A stretch of DNA of 64,000 bases from positions 54,112,569-54,176,568 of the forward strand of contig JAKTNV010000003.1 of assembly GCA_022747635.1 (NCBI GenBank), written 5' to 3'. This DNA is from Hetaerina americana. Its lineage: Eukaryota > Arthropoda > Insecta > Odonata > Calopterygidae. Position numbers and translations under genes: made by a program. How positions within the stretch are numbered: the stretch's first letter is position 1; each line of letters begins with the position of its first letter. Below, one piece after another: positions 1 to 12,446 of the stretch. The notes under the pieces were generated by a model. That model was given only the letters and a program-made list of their open reading frames with translations. It was not told where the DNA came from and made no database searches.

Positions 1-160
1 CACGACCACTTCTGAACCGCTCGTGCCACTGGTAAACGACCGTTTTTTTTAGAGAATCGTTGCCGAAACACTTTTCCAACATTTCCAACGTCCGTGCGCC
101 ACTAAATCCGTTTTTTACGCAAAATTTAATACAAGTTCGTTGTTGCAAATTTAAATCCAT
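1..160 (-). CDS. Mariner transposase, N-terminal fragment (helix-turn-helix part)
   Basis: The frame starts at the ATG at 160-158 and stays open for 53 codons to the window edge. It contains IKFCVKNGFSGARTLEMLEK and ends in YQWHERFRSGR. This is the first helix-turn-helix of mariner transposases, whose usual landmark is FxWHxRFxxGR. In the family this domain binds the terminal inverted repeats; the catalytic DD34D domain would follow off-window. No stop or frameshift is visible in the part present, unlike most other mariner copies here, so this copy may be younger. Whether the whole gene is intact cannot be told. Confidence 0.75.
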   Translation of the reverse strand, partial: MDLNLQQRTCIKFCVKNGFSGARTLEMLEKCFGNDSLKKTVVYQWHERFRSGR

Positions 161-365
161 TTCTGCAATTGTAAAAAATCGCCAACACACACAGAGATAG
201 ATGTACTCTTGGCTACGTAACTTTTGCAAATGTCAAGTTATGACACTAAGATTTAAAGGGAATATCAACAACAGATGTACCAATTTAACAAAAAAAACAG
301 AACTAAAATCGGAACGATGGGAGCGCCACACGGTGGTTATTCCGGGAACTTTTTGATCAAGGTAG
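1..365 (-). mobile_element. Mariner-like DNA transposon, 5' part only (element continues past the window start)
   Basis: Read on the minus strand, the element begins with a terminal-repeat-like sequence at about 341-365 containing TTGATCAAAAAGTTCCCGG, a typical mariner outer end. A short untranslated stretch follows, then a transposase N-terminus from 160 down to base 1. The rest of the element lies outside the window, so completeness cannot be judged. The terminal repeat was recognised by its likeness to known mariner ends and by its position relative to the reading frame, because its partner is not visible. Sequence shows the open frame; membership in the mariner/IS630 superfamily is from family knowledge. 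Confidence 0.75.
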
Positions 366-3058
366 TAGAGTACATTTTTGCCCGAAAAAAGTATCAATGC
401 TCTGATAATACACAAGCTAGAAGAATTAACGAAATAATATTTTTACAGATATTGGGCATAATATTTTATGTAGTAATATCTTCCGTTGAGAAGAGAATTA
501 ATAAAAATTGCATCGGCTTGATTAGTGCAAATATGTGATGTGGAAGTTTGTTTGTATGTGATGTGGAAGCGCGCAAGAATATTTTGTCTCTCATCTGGTT
601 TTATAGTGCGTGTATGATGTAATTTTCGTTGTAAGAGTTATCTTTGATTAAACTTGACCGTTGCCACCAGGAAAATCGCCTGATTGCAACGAAAAAAGAA
701 AATAAATAGATATCTTGAACATTTAAAATTGTCAAAGCAATCTTTCCAGCACTTGCGATTTTCATTTTCAGCAGTTCATTACTCCAGCAACAACTGAAAC
801 CTTTTGATAACTGCGATTTGTTGCACTCAAAATTACGAAATGAAAAAATTGCAAGATTTAAAGTGCGATTTAACTACTAGGTGTCCACGATTTTGTGCTA
901 GATTTCACATATGTTCTTTTTTCCCATACCTTCGGCTGCATCGTGGACGAATCAAAATAATGTGGAAGAAATACCGTCGAATTTGAATGGGTATTGTCGA
1001 ATTACTAAGGCTCGAGAATTAATATGAAAAACTGATCAATTTTTCTCAAAATATTTTATCGTATTCTATTTTTCGATTATTTTAAAGCATATCAAGTTGA
1101 AGAAATAAATATTGGTAATTTGCTTAAAATTTATTTTTTAATAGAAAATAGACCCATATTTTGCATATGTATAATCTGTATACTGTTCAGAACTCGTGGC
1201 TACATGTATGCAAATTTCAATGAGAGAAAATCTGAATTTTACTTTAAAATTTTGGGTTGAACCCGAATGATTTTTTGGGATTTCGCTTTTAACAGGCTCT
1301 GCATGAGATCTAGCTCGTGCTGGAAAACAAATCGGGCATGAAAATATTTGTATTTCGGCGAATCAAAGTATTTTCATTCTAAAATTTACTGGTTAAATCA
1401 CTGAAATACACTAGGTATTATTATTATAATTATGCATAAAAAATCTCATCTCCCTTACAAAATACAAATGTAACCCCATTTCGAAGTAAGCGTGTGATCA
1501 TGTGAAAATTCAAATCCGATCACTGCTAATATTCGACATCCTGCTCATTCCAGAATCTGAACATACACCGACTCCAGTCATTTAGCTGGAAAGAAAAAAA
1601 GATTAAGATCGGAGACAGCATTTTAGAGGCATAATGCTCCGAGGAGAGTTGATAGGTGGAAGTGATGGAAAAATTCTCAAAATGCTATTTCTTGTTCCCT
1701 GTGATATATCGCACATGAACATCTTTTGACGTCACCGGAGAGACGCGCATATTTTTCAGTGAGAAAAAGATAAAGCACTCAAAATGATAATTCTTTTAAT
1801 ATTATTTCGAGCTAGTTATTGTCAAAACCGAGGTTAGCATTTTAAGGATTGCCACAGGCGGAGAAACATGAGGTAAAATGCACTAAATCGACTAAATCAG
1901 ATCTGCGTTGCGCTAGCATCAAGTCTATAAACCTAAAAAAAACATGACCCAGGCAATTGCCATCTTTGCAAAGGCCCTCTACATCGCCTTGAATAGACAG
2001 GACGACACAATTAACATTAGAGGGTACTAGACGAAAGGAGTGAGAAAACTTTGTCGGAGAATTTTGCTTTAAATTTTAATCACGTTTGACTTTGAAAGAT
2101 GGAAAGGTCTTTTGCCACGTGTGAGATTCTTTCCCATCCCTCTCTTTCCTATGCCTACCAATACTAAACTTTCCAAACCTTTCGAATATGGTGCAGACCT
2201 TCACTTGTCTTCCTTTTCAAAGCACACATGTGGGATAGCATTACTTAAGTTAGTCTAAATATTCCCAAGCAAAGTGAAATTTGAGGATGACACTATTTTT
2301 GCTTATTCTCTCTCTGCCTCTCCATGCCTCCAAAGGAAATGCCCCTGAAAAAGTATGTGGTTGGATATGGACAAAACAAGGATTTCATGTATGATATTTC
2401 GTAGGGCAGTTTACTGCATAGTATTGGAGTGTAAGCCAGAATCATAAATAGAGGGATTTGTTGTGTGCATTACCACATGTTCTCTAAGGTATTACGCACC
2501 CTGAAGGATATCAGTAAAAATGACAAAAAGGAAGTCGAAGTTCAAAAAGGTGTTAATGAGTATTTATCCTAAAATATGAACGATAACAATCGCGGAGTGT
2601 ATTAGATTACATTGTATACGCATCACGACAATCCCATTTAAAATTAAGGCTGGTTGATTTTTTTCTCGGAATCATAATTTCGGGGAAAACCGGAAATATT
2701 CCTCTCGCTCCGTATCGATCCAATTCGAACGTATTGGGACTTAACTCCACATGATTCCTATCGCCTTCGATCAAACAGGACTTTATTTTGACAACTACTG
2801 TTTTCTTCAGTATATTAATAAGTATTATATAAATTATTTTATTATTAAAAAAGAATAAGTGAAAGTTCTTGGAACAATTGAAATACAGGTATGTCGGTTA
2901 CAGACTATTAATGCAAGATTCTAGTAATTATAGCGATATATTCCGCAAATCACAAGAGTATATTTCGTGTGATTGGAGGAATGAGCCTCGCTAGTTCATA
3001 CAAAATATTATACATAGTCGTACAATGTCGCACATACACGATCTTCAGATGATTTTAA
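366..3058. other. AT-rich sequence without recognisable genes
   Basis: Only short open frames of 60-90 codons occur, with no recognisable domain, codon pattern or splice context. No clear repeat or inverted repeat stood out by eye. It could be intergenic or intronic. Confidence 0.5.
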
Positions 3059-4340
3059 TCAAGGCAAGATGGGTCTTCATACGCTTTGTAGAGTATACTC
3101 GTATGGGATCGGCTTACATATGGTTTTTACTTTTATATGGCCTGGCTTCATAAGGTTCTGTGAGTCGAATAGTTCATTCACGCCAAGCAACTTCTCAGAC
3201 ACGTCTTGGATGTGAAACGGGAGAATGGCAGACCCTGGAATGAGGACCTGGAAAACCATTGTTTCCAGACGTACTTGGCGGAAGGCATTTGGGGCCGCTC
3301 GGGCAGCTAAGTCTTCTCATCTGTCGCCGTAATCCTTGCCTCGCCTCGGCCCAGATGATTTGGAGGCTGAGAACAACTACACCAACGCATTATTTGAAGC
3401 AACCAGCGGTGCGGGAATTCGTGCGAACTTGTGCCCAGATGCAACTACGGAAGCTAGAGTCCCGGGAGAAAAATGGGAGAAGATGAATGGAAGGGGACTC
3501 CTCCTTAGGGAACGGAGGACGAAAGAGAAAGGATGTGGGCAGGATTCTAAAAACCTTTATTCGAGAGATAACGGGAGAAGGGGAAATATGAAACAACGTT
3601 CTCCATGAAAAGTTTATTCTCCCTCGTAGATGGAAGATCGAATAACGTGAGAGATAAGATAACTGAGTGCATATAAGTTTAAGGGCTCAGGAAGCTCGAT
3701 TTTCTAAAACAGAGGAGTTATCTCTTGGACGATAACTCCCCCACCTCGCTGGAAACATTGAAAAAGTACGAGTAAACTGGAACCCATCGTCCGTAGAAGG
3801 GCAGGTTAGATGGAATGGACAAATTCTCGGAAGGGTGGGTGGAGGGGGGGGTTTAGTGAATCAAGGGCAAAGCCAAAATGTCGTCGACGGTGTATCAGTA
3901 CCACGTCAAAATGGCAGTTGCTAAAGAAGCTATTCCGCGGTGCTGGGATCTTGGGGAAGGGAAGATAGTGGGAGCATGTAACGTCACATATTTACCTCTA
4001 CATTCGAATCACAGAGTGCAAGTGCATAAAGGTATGTATGCGATGGCATTACACGCGTTTCTAGTCTTGCGTTCTCTCGAGACCGCTCCCTCGAATAGTC
4101 ACTCGAAGGTCAGAACAAAGAAAGTGTGCGCTGCGTAGCACATGTTATTACTGGCTTGCGCGATAAGTAACTGCGAGATATAAGAGTCGAAGGTACCGAA
4201 TAAGCCTTATGGGGTTCCCAATTCCAGTTTGAGGGCTCCGCAGGGGCTGAATGAAATGCCCCGTGACAACATTTCTCGGAAGAAATGCGGATTGCACGCA
4301 GCGATGGCAATGTTTGGAGGATGATCTCCACAAGTTAAAC
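3059..4340. other. Mixed-composition stretch with overlapping short ORFs, no recognised gene
   Basis: This stretch is less AT-rich than its flanks and holds several overlapping short open frames on both strands (for example 3259-3608 plus and 3878-4138 plus). None resembles a protein I know, and the overlapping frames on opposite strands suggest chance openness in higher-GC DNA. A G-run lies near 3845-3852. Unannotated exons cannot be excluded. Confidence 0.4.
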
Positions 4341-6689
4341 TCAAATTCCCATTAGCCACGAGAGAAAAATTTGAGCGAGGAGTTTCGATGGATCACTAAT
4401 CTTCCAGATTTCCCAAAATTACTCCCAAATGTATAAACGGAATGTAATCGCGTGCTAGCAATACAGGAGAATATACCTATAGGGAATATCTAATTTTCTT
4501 TCTTCTTCCACAGATTAAATTCGTCAAAACAATGCGTATATTCTTATGATTCATGCCCAAATTGAAGACTTTTTGAGGCAAGAAGTGGCTTCAGAGCTAC
4601 TCAGATTTAAGATTATTTTTAGAGAAAATAGTCTTTTCAAATTAGGCCCATATACCAAGAAATTTCACGAGCCCTCTCTTCGACATTTCGCATATATTAT
4701 ATAAATGGGAATGCCAATAATGATAAAATAATAAAAATGCACAATTATTGAAATTGGGAGACGGTTCACCACGTGAAAACATCTTGCCTCCTCTTAAAGG
4801 TCAAAACTTTCATTTCACTAATAAGTCTCTGGATGAACAAAATAATCTTCTAATAATCTAAAATAAATAAATAATCTAAAAATACCCTTCTCTACTAGCG
4901 AATTTATGCTACAATCGGAATTGAATTCCCGCTTCTGCTTTTTTAAACACGTGCTCCAAATAGTCCACGTTTCAGATATTCGTGTTTAAAATGAAAAATG
5001 AAATACTATTTCATTACCTAAAATTGCGGGGTTTCGCCCCTCTAAAATTTCTGTACGTATTTAATTTCAAAATTCATCTCCAAATAATGTAAACATTTCG
5101 TTTAAAACGACAATACAAGCTTGGCTTGTAAAGTTAAGTGTCGCATGAAATTGCATTATCTGTAGTGACAGATAAATTTTCGATTGTGACAGCTTATATT
5201 TTGTGCCTTTAATCCACTCAATCGATGAAAACTTCAATTCTACAATTCACTCAGTTGGGCGATTCAGATTCCTCCTCCAAACATGGGGATACCAATGAGC
5301 TTGGAAGGGATTTATAAAAAAACTAAAAAAGTTAATCCCAGCAGCCATATGAAAGATTCGTCGTTGGAGTGGGTCTCGACGAGGCTTAAACAGTTCTTGT
5401 GAAGTAATACAATACCCCCCCCCCTTACCTACAATGTTACAGCGGGGTTCAACGCGTCAAGCTCTAATCTAACTTCGTAAGTTTACCACATTCATTTCTC
5501 TCTTCGGACTATGAACTGGAAATTCGAGACGAAGAAGTATCTACTATCTAAGTCCACTCCACATTCTGGCGGAAGATGGAAGTGACTGGAGCGGATCCCG
5601 CCCAGTTTCCGAGGTGTTGAAATTACCTTAGAGGAATGCGAGGTGTGCTAACCGCCCAGTACTAACACACATAATACAACATCCCACTCTGTGAGCGGAG
5701 GGGAAGCATGGATTTGATGGAGTGTTTTGCATGGAGTGTTTTGATTGGAGGGGGATTAGTGAGGGAGGGGACGCCGAATGTTTGGACGACGGCGCGAAGT
5801 GGCAGAAGCCGAAGTTTGACTGCTCTATAAGAGGCAAGGGTGTTCATCAGACTGGCACCCCCGAGGGGCAGGGGAATGGAGGGAGGGGGGCCAGCTGAGG
5901 CGGAAGGTCTGACGGGGGGGCTTGATGGCGGTGGCCGGGTGGAGTGTGTCGAAGGACGTAGTTTTTAGAGTAATGGGGACATTCTTGGAAAGAAGCGAAG
6001 GGCTGGCATTGAAGGCTCGCACTCAAGCAAGTCGATTGGAATCCAAGGTGAAGTTTAAGTCTTTAGCAGTATCGGAAAAAATCCTATTATGTCAGAATCG
6101 CGTCACGCGGAGATGGGAACAGCCTCATGCTGTTGTCACTCGTTTAAGCCTTACTTTCTCCCTCTCCAACCACTCCCACATCACACTCTATTCACAGCTT
6201 ATTCCAGTTTGGCGTGTTTACCCTTCGACAGGGGTTACGTTTACTGAATGCGCGCTCACTGAAATGAAACTATTTTCCCGATACCCTTTTTACAGATTGA
6301 ATTAAAATCCACTGCCAAATACATTACACAAGAACGGTATGCCTACACTATCGTTTATTGTTGGTATACTTTCTTCTGGTAGCAATTTACACGCACTGCA
6401 ACCATTCTTACGACAGAGTATCCCAAATATGATACTTGATTTGGGGAACAGGAGAAGACTAAAGACTCAATCACGCCCCGTGAAATAAATGGGCATAGTA
6501 ACTACCCGTATAATCTTCGGTTTCTCTTCAATCCCCACTATATCCCACATTGCTGTCCGCTTCAAACACTCTTTACAAATCTGTGCTCCACTCACGTCGA
6601 CTGGATTACTTGAATCGCTTTAATTTTCTCCATCCTAAAACTTTTAAATCTATTTAACACGATAATATACTCATAGTAGTAGTAGTATG
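4341..6689. other. Intergenic sequence with a short C-run and a GC-rich patch
   Basis: Mostly AT-rich DNA. A C homopolymer lies near 5415-5425 and a G-rich, CpG-containing patch at about 5570-6050 includes several G runs. The open frame at 5922-6305 (plus, 127 codons) has no recognisable domain. A short TAG/TAC-type trinucleotide run at about 6675-6690 sits where the following SINE ends and may be its tail. Confidence 0.4.
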
Positions 6690-6910
6690 TAGGGGAGGCG
6701 ACCGACAGCTGAGGTCATTTGCGCCATAGGGGATAGACAGGAAAGGATGAAGGGTGGAGAGAAACCCGGCGTCGGCATTAACCTACTCTTTACGAAAGGC
6801 GCCAAGGGGTCCGCAGCTTAACGTCCCATTCGACGGACGGCGTACTCACTCAAAGGGCCCTCCACAAAACACCTCAAGTAGGGATCGAGATACCTCTGAA
6901 AAAAATATAC
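6690..6910 (-). repeat. SINE-A copy 1 (tRNA head missing)
   Basis: This matches the body of three other copies in the window (8184-8381, 29744-30041, 63464-63756). Shared landmarks are AGGGGAGG at one end, AGAGAAACCCGGCGTCGG, AAGGGGTCCGCAGCTTAACG and GACGGACGGCGTACTCACTC. In the full copies a tRNA-like promoter lies at the right end, so the element is on the minus strand. Here the right end is replaced by a microsatellite, so the promoter head is lost. The left end has a (CTA)n-like run that could be the 3' tail. Confidence 0.8.
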
Positions 6911-6911
6911 T

Positions 6912-6915
6912 CGTT

Positions 6916-6975
<60 letters not shown>

Positions 6976-7047
6976 TATATATACACACACACATTCAAAC
7001 ACGAAATCCCGCCAAACGGCGAACAAATACTCATTTATATAGAAACA

Positions 7048-7100
<53 letters not shown>

Positions 7101-7165
7101 TATATACACACACACATACATACATTTCTATATGTGTATATATATATATATACATATATATTACA
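6912..7165. repeat. Compound microsatellite (GT)n(AT)n(AC)n plus (GA)n
   Basis: A run of GT units passes into long AT units, then AC units. After a short unique stretch (about 7000-7050) come further AT units, a (GA)n run at about 7079-7098 and more AC and AT units. The long reading frames here are tyrosine-isoleucine artefacts of the repeat. Confidence 0.95.
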
Positions 7166-7245
7166 TTAATTTACTTCTTTTCTTCCAAGGAGCAGTGAAT
7201 ATTTGCATACATTAACTTAGCCTAACAATGCCTTTCATTTGCAAC

Positions 7246-7325
7246 CCGTGGAAGATAAGCCTGTGAGCTTATCTTCTACGGATTACGAGAGAACTCACAT
7301 GAAAGATTCCTTTCATGTGAGTTCT
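7246..7325. repeat. Two adjacent hairpins (15-bp and 16-bp stems)
   Basis: The first inverted repeat pairs 7246-7260 with 7267-7281 (one mismatch, 6-nt loop). The second pairs 7290-7305 with 7310-7325 (perfect 16 bp, 4-nt loop ATTC). Only 8 bases separate them. No gene or known element explains the pair. Confidence 0.85.
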
Positions 7326-7757
7326 ACCTCAACTATCCTCTTTTTAATTATAACTTCCACCGTTTTTTCACCTGCTTGAATGTGATTACTCATTAGTCTT
7401 TTATGAGAATCTAAAGTAGCATTACCTTGCTGGTAACAACCAGCTTAGTGGAGAAAGTGGAGAAGGTTGTAAATCAGAGCCGTCCGTCCTTAACCATTAA
7501 CGTCATGATACCGAAGAAAACTCATCGAAACTGAAATGAGGGAGTCTATAATTAGTTTATTCAGTTTTTATAGGGTCATGCCAACGGTGTGAAAGAAATT
7601 GTTAATTCGGAGTGTTACTCGGAGGAAAAGTTAATCGTTGTCTCTCATGCCATTTCAAATTTTTTATGGAAGAAAAAAATGCCTTTTAAAATTTAAGTGA
7701 ACTGCAAATAACCCTATTTACGTCAGAAACAAGCTCAAGTTTTATATAATTGGTATA
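7326..7757. other. AT-rich spacer, nothing recognised
   Basis: No gene, repeat or inverted structure was recognised between the hairpins and the following mariner fragment. Confidence 0.5.
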
Positions 7758-8171
7758 GAAAGTTTGTTTAAAAAGTATCGGAGACAATTTTCTCCTGACG
7801 TGACTGTACGTCACTGCGCGCTCGCACAGGGCAGGATCGTTGGTGGTGGCCTGACCTTCAATTCATGCCTAGTGCTAATCGCCTACGAGCTTTCGTTCGG
7901 GCTAAATTGTATTTTTAGTGGACTTATGTCGAGTGACTCCGTTCAAGCACAAAATGCAGCGAACGATTGAACAGCGGTAAGCCATCAAATGTTGTTTTTG
8001 ACTGGGGAAATCGAGTACAGAGACGTTCAGAATGAGGTCCCAAGTGTTCAAAAGAGAAAAGATATCACAAAATGCAGTTTAAAGTGGCAAGAGTTCATCA
8101 AAGAAGGCCGAGAGAGTGTGCAGGACGATCCTACTGCTTGATAGCCGTCAAGAACCGATTTCAACGTAGTT
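7758..8171 (+). mobile_element. Mariner-like transposon fragment (5' end and decayed transposase start)
   Basis: The fragment starts with a mariner-type end, TTTGTTTAAAAAGTATCGG, preceded by TA. The decayed transposase N-terminus begins near 7953 with MQRTIEQR, then a stop and frame changes. Recognisable pieces after allowing for frameshifts are LGKSSTETF, QVFKREKIS and FKEGRESV-like sequence, all from the helix-turn-helix region. It stops where the SINE-A at 8184 begins. The minus-strand fragment at 47950-48486 is a second copy of the same family: both share the end, the pattern AGTGACTCNGT and GTGTTCAAA. There is no catalytic domain, so the copy is dead. Confidence 0.75.
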
Positions 8172-8183
8172 AGTAGTTTTTTT

Positions 8184-8381
8184 GGGGAGGAAATCGACAG
8201 CGGAGGTCTTTGCACCATTTAGGATGGATGGGAAAGGAGGGATGGAGAGAAACCCGGCGTCGGCTTTAGCCCACTCTTGTCAAAAGCTGCCAAGGGGTCC
8301 GCAGCTTAACGCGTCATCCGACGGACGGCGTACTCACTCGAAGTGCTCTCCACAAAGCACCTCAAGTATGGTTCGGGAGGT
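8184..8381 (-). repeat. SINE-A copy 2 (tRNA head missing)
   Basis: It carries the family landmarks GGGGAGG, AGAGAAACCCGGCGTCGG, AAGGGGTCCGCAGCTTAACG and GACGGACGGCGTACTCACTC. It ends after CACCTCAAGTATGG without the tRNA-like head found in copies at 29744 and 63464. A T-run (about 8177-8183) lies at the end that corresponds to the 3' tail, and the mariner fragment lies just beyond it. Confidence 0.8.
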
Positions 8382-11300
8382 AAGAAATAAAATATGAGTA
8401 AAATGTTGTATGTACACGTATACCTATTTCATTGTCTCATTAAAATGAATTCCCTTAAGCAAAAATTATCTTCGTTAATTTACCTCGTGTTAAACGCTGT
8501 CGACATCTGATCATCACACGATCTAAGAAAAAGTGAAAGATACCATTTTCTAATTTTGAGCGAAATGATACGTGCGTAAGTTTTAATTCGCGAATATCAC
8601 TTCATACGTGGAAGTAAGTTTTGAACGTAAGTTATCACTTAAGCCAGCACTCTCAGCGCTCGACTTCGAGTTCCCCCGGCGTAGGAAACGATTCGACGGG
8701 ATACGCGGCTGGAGGATACCGGTTAAAAAAAGAGCGATTGATTTTTTGGGAATACAGTAAAAGTAAAACCCTTCGAAAGGGGAACCGGCAAGCGCTCTTG
8801 TGGACGGGCTTGGAAGGCGAAGGTAGGAAGATCGTACGGAGAGGAGGAATGAAGAAGGCGTATTGGATGTTGGAGGAAGGAACGTTTTAACACCTTTGTC
8901 GTATCGGCATCTAATCCGGGGCAACTGGAGCCTGAGGACGAGAGCGGGAATATCAGGCACCTCCGCCCGGAACATGGTTCCACCGGCGCATTGCAGGTTG
9001 CAGGTGGGTGTGAATGACGACGAAAAAAAGTGATGGATAGACTCGCTTTCGCGTTACAAATGCACGGAATCCTTTCTTTTCCCAGCAAGAGAGAGGACAA
9101 AAATGCAGGAATTTATTTCTCTTGTCTGGTCGTATCTTTGCTCTGACGAAAAACAATACGGAGGGCGGAGAGGCGTGTAGGCGGTGGCGTACGGTGAGGG
9201 ATCCTCGATCCTTGTGAGAGAGGTAAGAAGGGATTTTTATTAAAGTATTACACTCGAAACTACGAGGGGCCGGAGGCGGGACTGTGGGGGCAGGGACCTC
9301 TCCTCCTTTCTTCGCCTCAATTGATTCTTCGAAGGCAAGGATTTCGCAAGTGAGCCTAGGTATTCCGACGTTCGTGTTAGTGCCACTTGAGCGACTTATG
9401 GCCAACCACTGACGGGTGAGAAGAGTGAGGAAGAGCAGATGGAGGCGAGCGTTGATGGGAGGAAAGAGGTCCATGGAACGCGGAGAAAAAATTGAATACA
9501 GAGCAGGTTATTTATATCTAAGGTAAAAAATATAGAATACATAAAAACCGGTTAAAAGCTTGGCATTTATAGCAGTTTACAAATTTCGTGGGATTATATC
9601 TCTCACTCTCTATCTCTCAATAACTATCTTGGCGGAAGACGCCTGTGCTGAGGGATAGAGAGAAGAAAATATGTCTCAGTTATGTCAGCGGAGTAGTCAC
9701 CGATGTGATGTAGAAATGCATGATTGGCTATGTAGGTCTTTTTTTCTCTGGTGATTAACTAGTTAGTTAAAGTCCTTTATTCGCATCACGCAATGAAATT
9801 ATTATCTAAAAGTAATTGTCAAATAACCCATTCATGTACATGTGTTCAGACATTTCACCATACAGGCCCAAAGGAGGTTTTCAAAAGTGTTGTTAAATGT
9901 GTGAAACTAGTCCAGTCCTTAGAATGTGATTTTTTGGTCCCTAAATCCTCATATCCCTAGAATATAATCAAGATTACACATATTATACCTTAGATTTTTC
10001 TCAGTGGAACAATATTGAACCTATTAGTTTTTCGTCATCCCTAGCGTTCACCTTAAGATTCATGAGTTTTATTCAGGTCACGCAAAGTATTATTTAATGA
10101 ATGATAGCGCTAGGTATTAATTAGTGATGGAGTTTATAGACTAAATTTTTGCCTCAACAAGTTTATTTCTCTATATTTTTAAAATTTTCGTTTCTACTAC
10201 CCTTTCTCAACAATTTTATTTGGAATAAATATTTCCAGTGAAGCTGAAGTTTCATGAGTATGAAAAATCGTCGAGAAAGATCATAAGGGCATCAATCTAT
10301 ACGGTAAAATACATAACAAGCGTACACGTAAATATACGTACAGTAAATAGATTACAGCATATAACTTACATATAAGTATACTTGCGGTAAAACACATAGT
10401 GTTTCCTATTGCTTGTTATTGGAAACTTATTATCGCACTATTTCGTTCTCACGTCCCTATTTACCGATTCATTTCGCATTTGAGTGAATAGGTCATGCGT
10501 AATGTGTGCAGGAGCTGTAAAAATTACTAGCCTTACGTACTCAAGAAAATGTGAAGAAATCTTTTGAAAGTCTATGAGGTAGAAAGTTACTAGAGGCAGT
10601 CGTAAAACAGCCAATTCGTAAAGAGGATAAAAGGCAATCTGATGCGCAAACTCCATTTCCCGGAAAATTAGAGCAGAGATATAAAAAATATCTACCGGGT
10701 GGATTAATCATGGCAGTAAAACACAGAAATATGAAATATGTCCCGCCGAAAGAAAAAATACTGGAATAAATTTAACTCAATTTTGATGTGAATACTTTAG
10801 GAAGTTATTTATAGAAAAAGTGCTACCAATATTAATCCGAAAACTTCTAATGTAAATTTCTTTCGGAGATAAGCCTAAGGATGAAGTCACAACAAAAGCT
10901 TTCATTGTGACCGCGGTGAAAGAATCATCCATCACGCTAATGCAGTCTTTATTCTTATTCTGGATGAGGGAAACAGGCCAGGCTCTTGCTTGAGGCACTG
11001 AAACAATACCCAGGGCAAGAGATCCTACCGGAAACAAGGATCTTTTGGACCAGAAAAAACGTTTTTTTCTTCCGGTCCAGTTATCCGAGTACATTTTGGC
11101 CAAAATTTTATCGTATTTGAGCGTCTTTTCTCTCCAACACGATTGAATTCACTACACTCCGTTGCCACCTACCCCTCCCCCGGAATGTTTTCTTTTCATG
11201 CCACTCGCCACTGACTACGCATTCAACAGACTCGAGAGTAAGGAGCGGGAGTTCAACATCCGACGAGTTGCCACGCTTCTTCGGGAAACGTGGCAACTCG

Positions 11301-12446
11301 GGTGTTGAACGAATGCCTAATTCATCTATTATACTATTGTAATCGACTGAAGTCAATCGAGGCCTGGAGAGATCGATTGAGCGACATCTTTCTTATTGCC
11401 AAAGAAGAGAATTGACAGTAAAATTACATCATCGACTTCTTGGGGGATGAAAATATCATGATGGCTGAACACTGTATGTTTTGTTATCCACTCTACCATG
11501 AGTATTGTCAATTGGGAAAGAAATAGCACGGAAAAAAAACATACGTATTGGCATATGATTTTAAATGGTTTAAACGATTGAAACTAATCGTATTATATTA
11601 AAATTCTATGTTTCCTGTAGAGGTGGTACCTATGGGATCCAAGCCGCCCGAATCGTCGCGCGGGTCATATCCTGCCATAGCGGAAAGAGTCGTATAATGA
11701 TTTCCGACACGTTCGTGTGCTAATGTCACCGGCAACGTTACACATTAAAAATAAGCCTCTAAAATATTATATAAGGAGGAAACTCACCCAAATGTAGATA
11801 AATGCATTTGGTGAGGCAAACCAACCGAACGCCTTTGGAAGAATTCCACAGGGACTTAATACCCCAAGTCCTAAGTACCTATTATCTCCGCTATGCAATG
11901 ACATGAAGATGAAACTGTTGGTACACACATAATTAGAAAATGGCGCAAGAGTAATTTGCGTATTTAAATCTCTATCGATGGAAAACTGGCATTAATCACG
12001 ACCATAAATCAATAAGTACTTTTAGCTCAAATTGTTGCTTTTAGAGCTTTTTCCTGTATTCATCAGTTTTTTTTAGCCACTGTTTCGACTAAGTTGTGAG
12101 CAAAAACTTTGTATTGCGGAATTATCAAATAAAAGGGAATGTTTTCTATTTGAATACTTTCAAAACTAGTACTCTCACTTCATGTATCAGCTCACAGTAA
12201 TTTAGAAATTTGATTACATCTAGACTTTTAGGATATCCTATGAAAAGTTTTCATTGCAAAAAATATCCTAAATACGCTGGCAGAAAAATTAAGATGAAAA
12301 CGGATGTAATTTTCATGTCCTGAGCCAGTTATTCAAATCAAAAGTAAAATTAGAATATAGCTAGCACATCACCATCATTTTAAGTGAGAAAATCTTGATA
12401 TCAAAACACTAAAAAATACATTTTATGATACAGGTACTGTAAGATA
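8382..12446. other. Intergenic sequence with a GC-rich patch at about 8640-9480
   Basis: Both flanks are AT-rich. The GC-rich patch has CpGs and overlapping open frames on both strands, the longest at 8953-9474 on the minus strand (173 codons). That frame has no domain I recognise and no convincing amino-acid pattern. The patch could be a regulatory or first-exon region. The rest shows only small open frames and the hairpin listed separately at 11251-11310. Confidence 0.4.
11251..11310. repeat. 60-nt hairpin with a 22-bp stem
   Basis: The left arm 11251-11275 (GTTCAACATCCGA...GTTGCCACG) pairs with the right arm 11289-11310. There is one mismatch and a 3-nt bulge in the left arm; the loop is 13 nt. 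The size suits a pre-miRNA or a very small foldback element. Nothing else supports either reading. Confidence 0.7.

Noticed and set aside
3259..3608. Overlapping 75- and 90-codon frames
   Set aside because: No recognisable domain; overlapping frames suggest chance.
6754..7215. 153-codon open frame
   Set aside because: Its first part is SINE-A and the rest is microsatellite translated as Tyr-Ile repeats.
8953..9474. 173-codon minus-strand frame
   Set aside because: GC-rich region with overlapping frames on both strands and no domain or motif.
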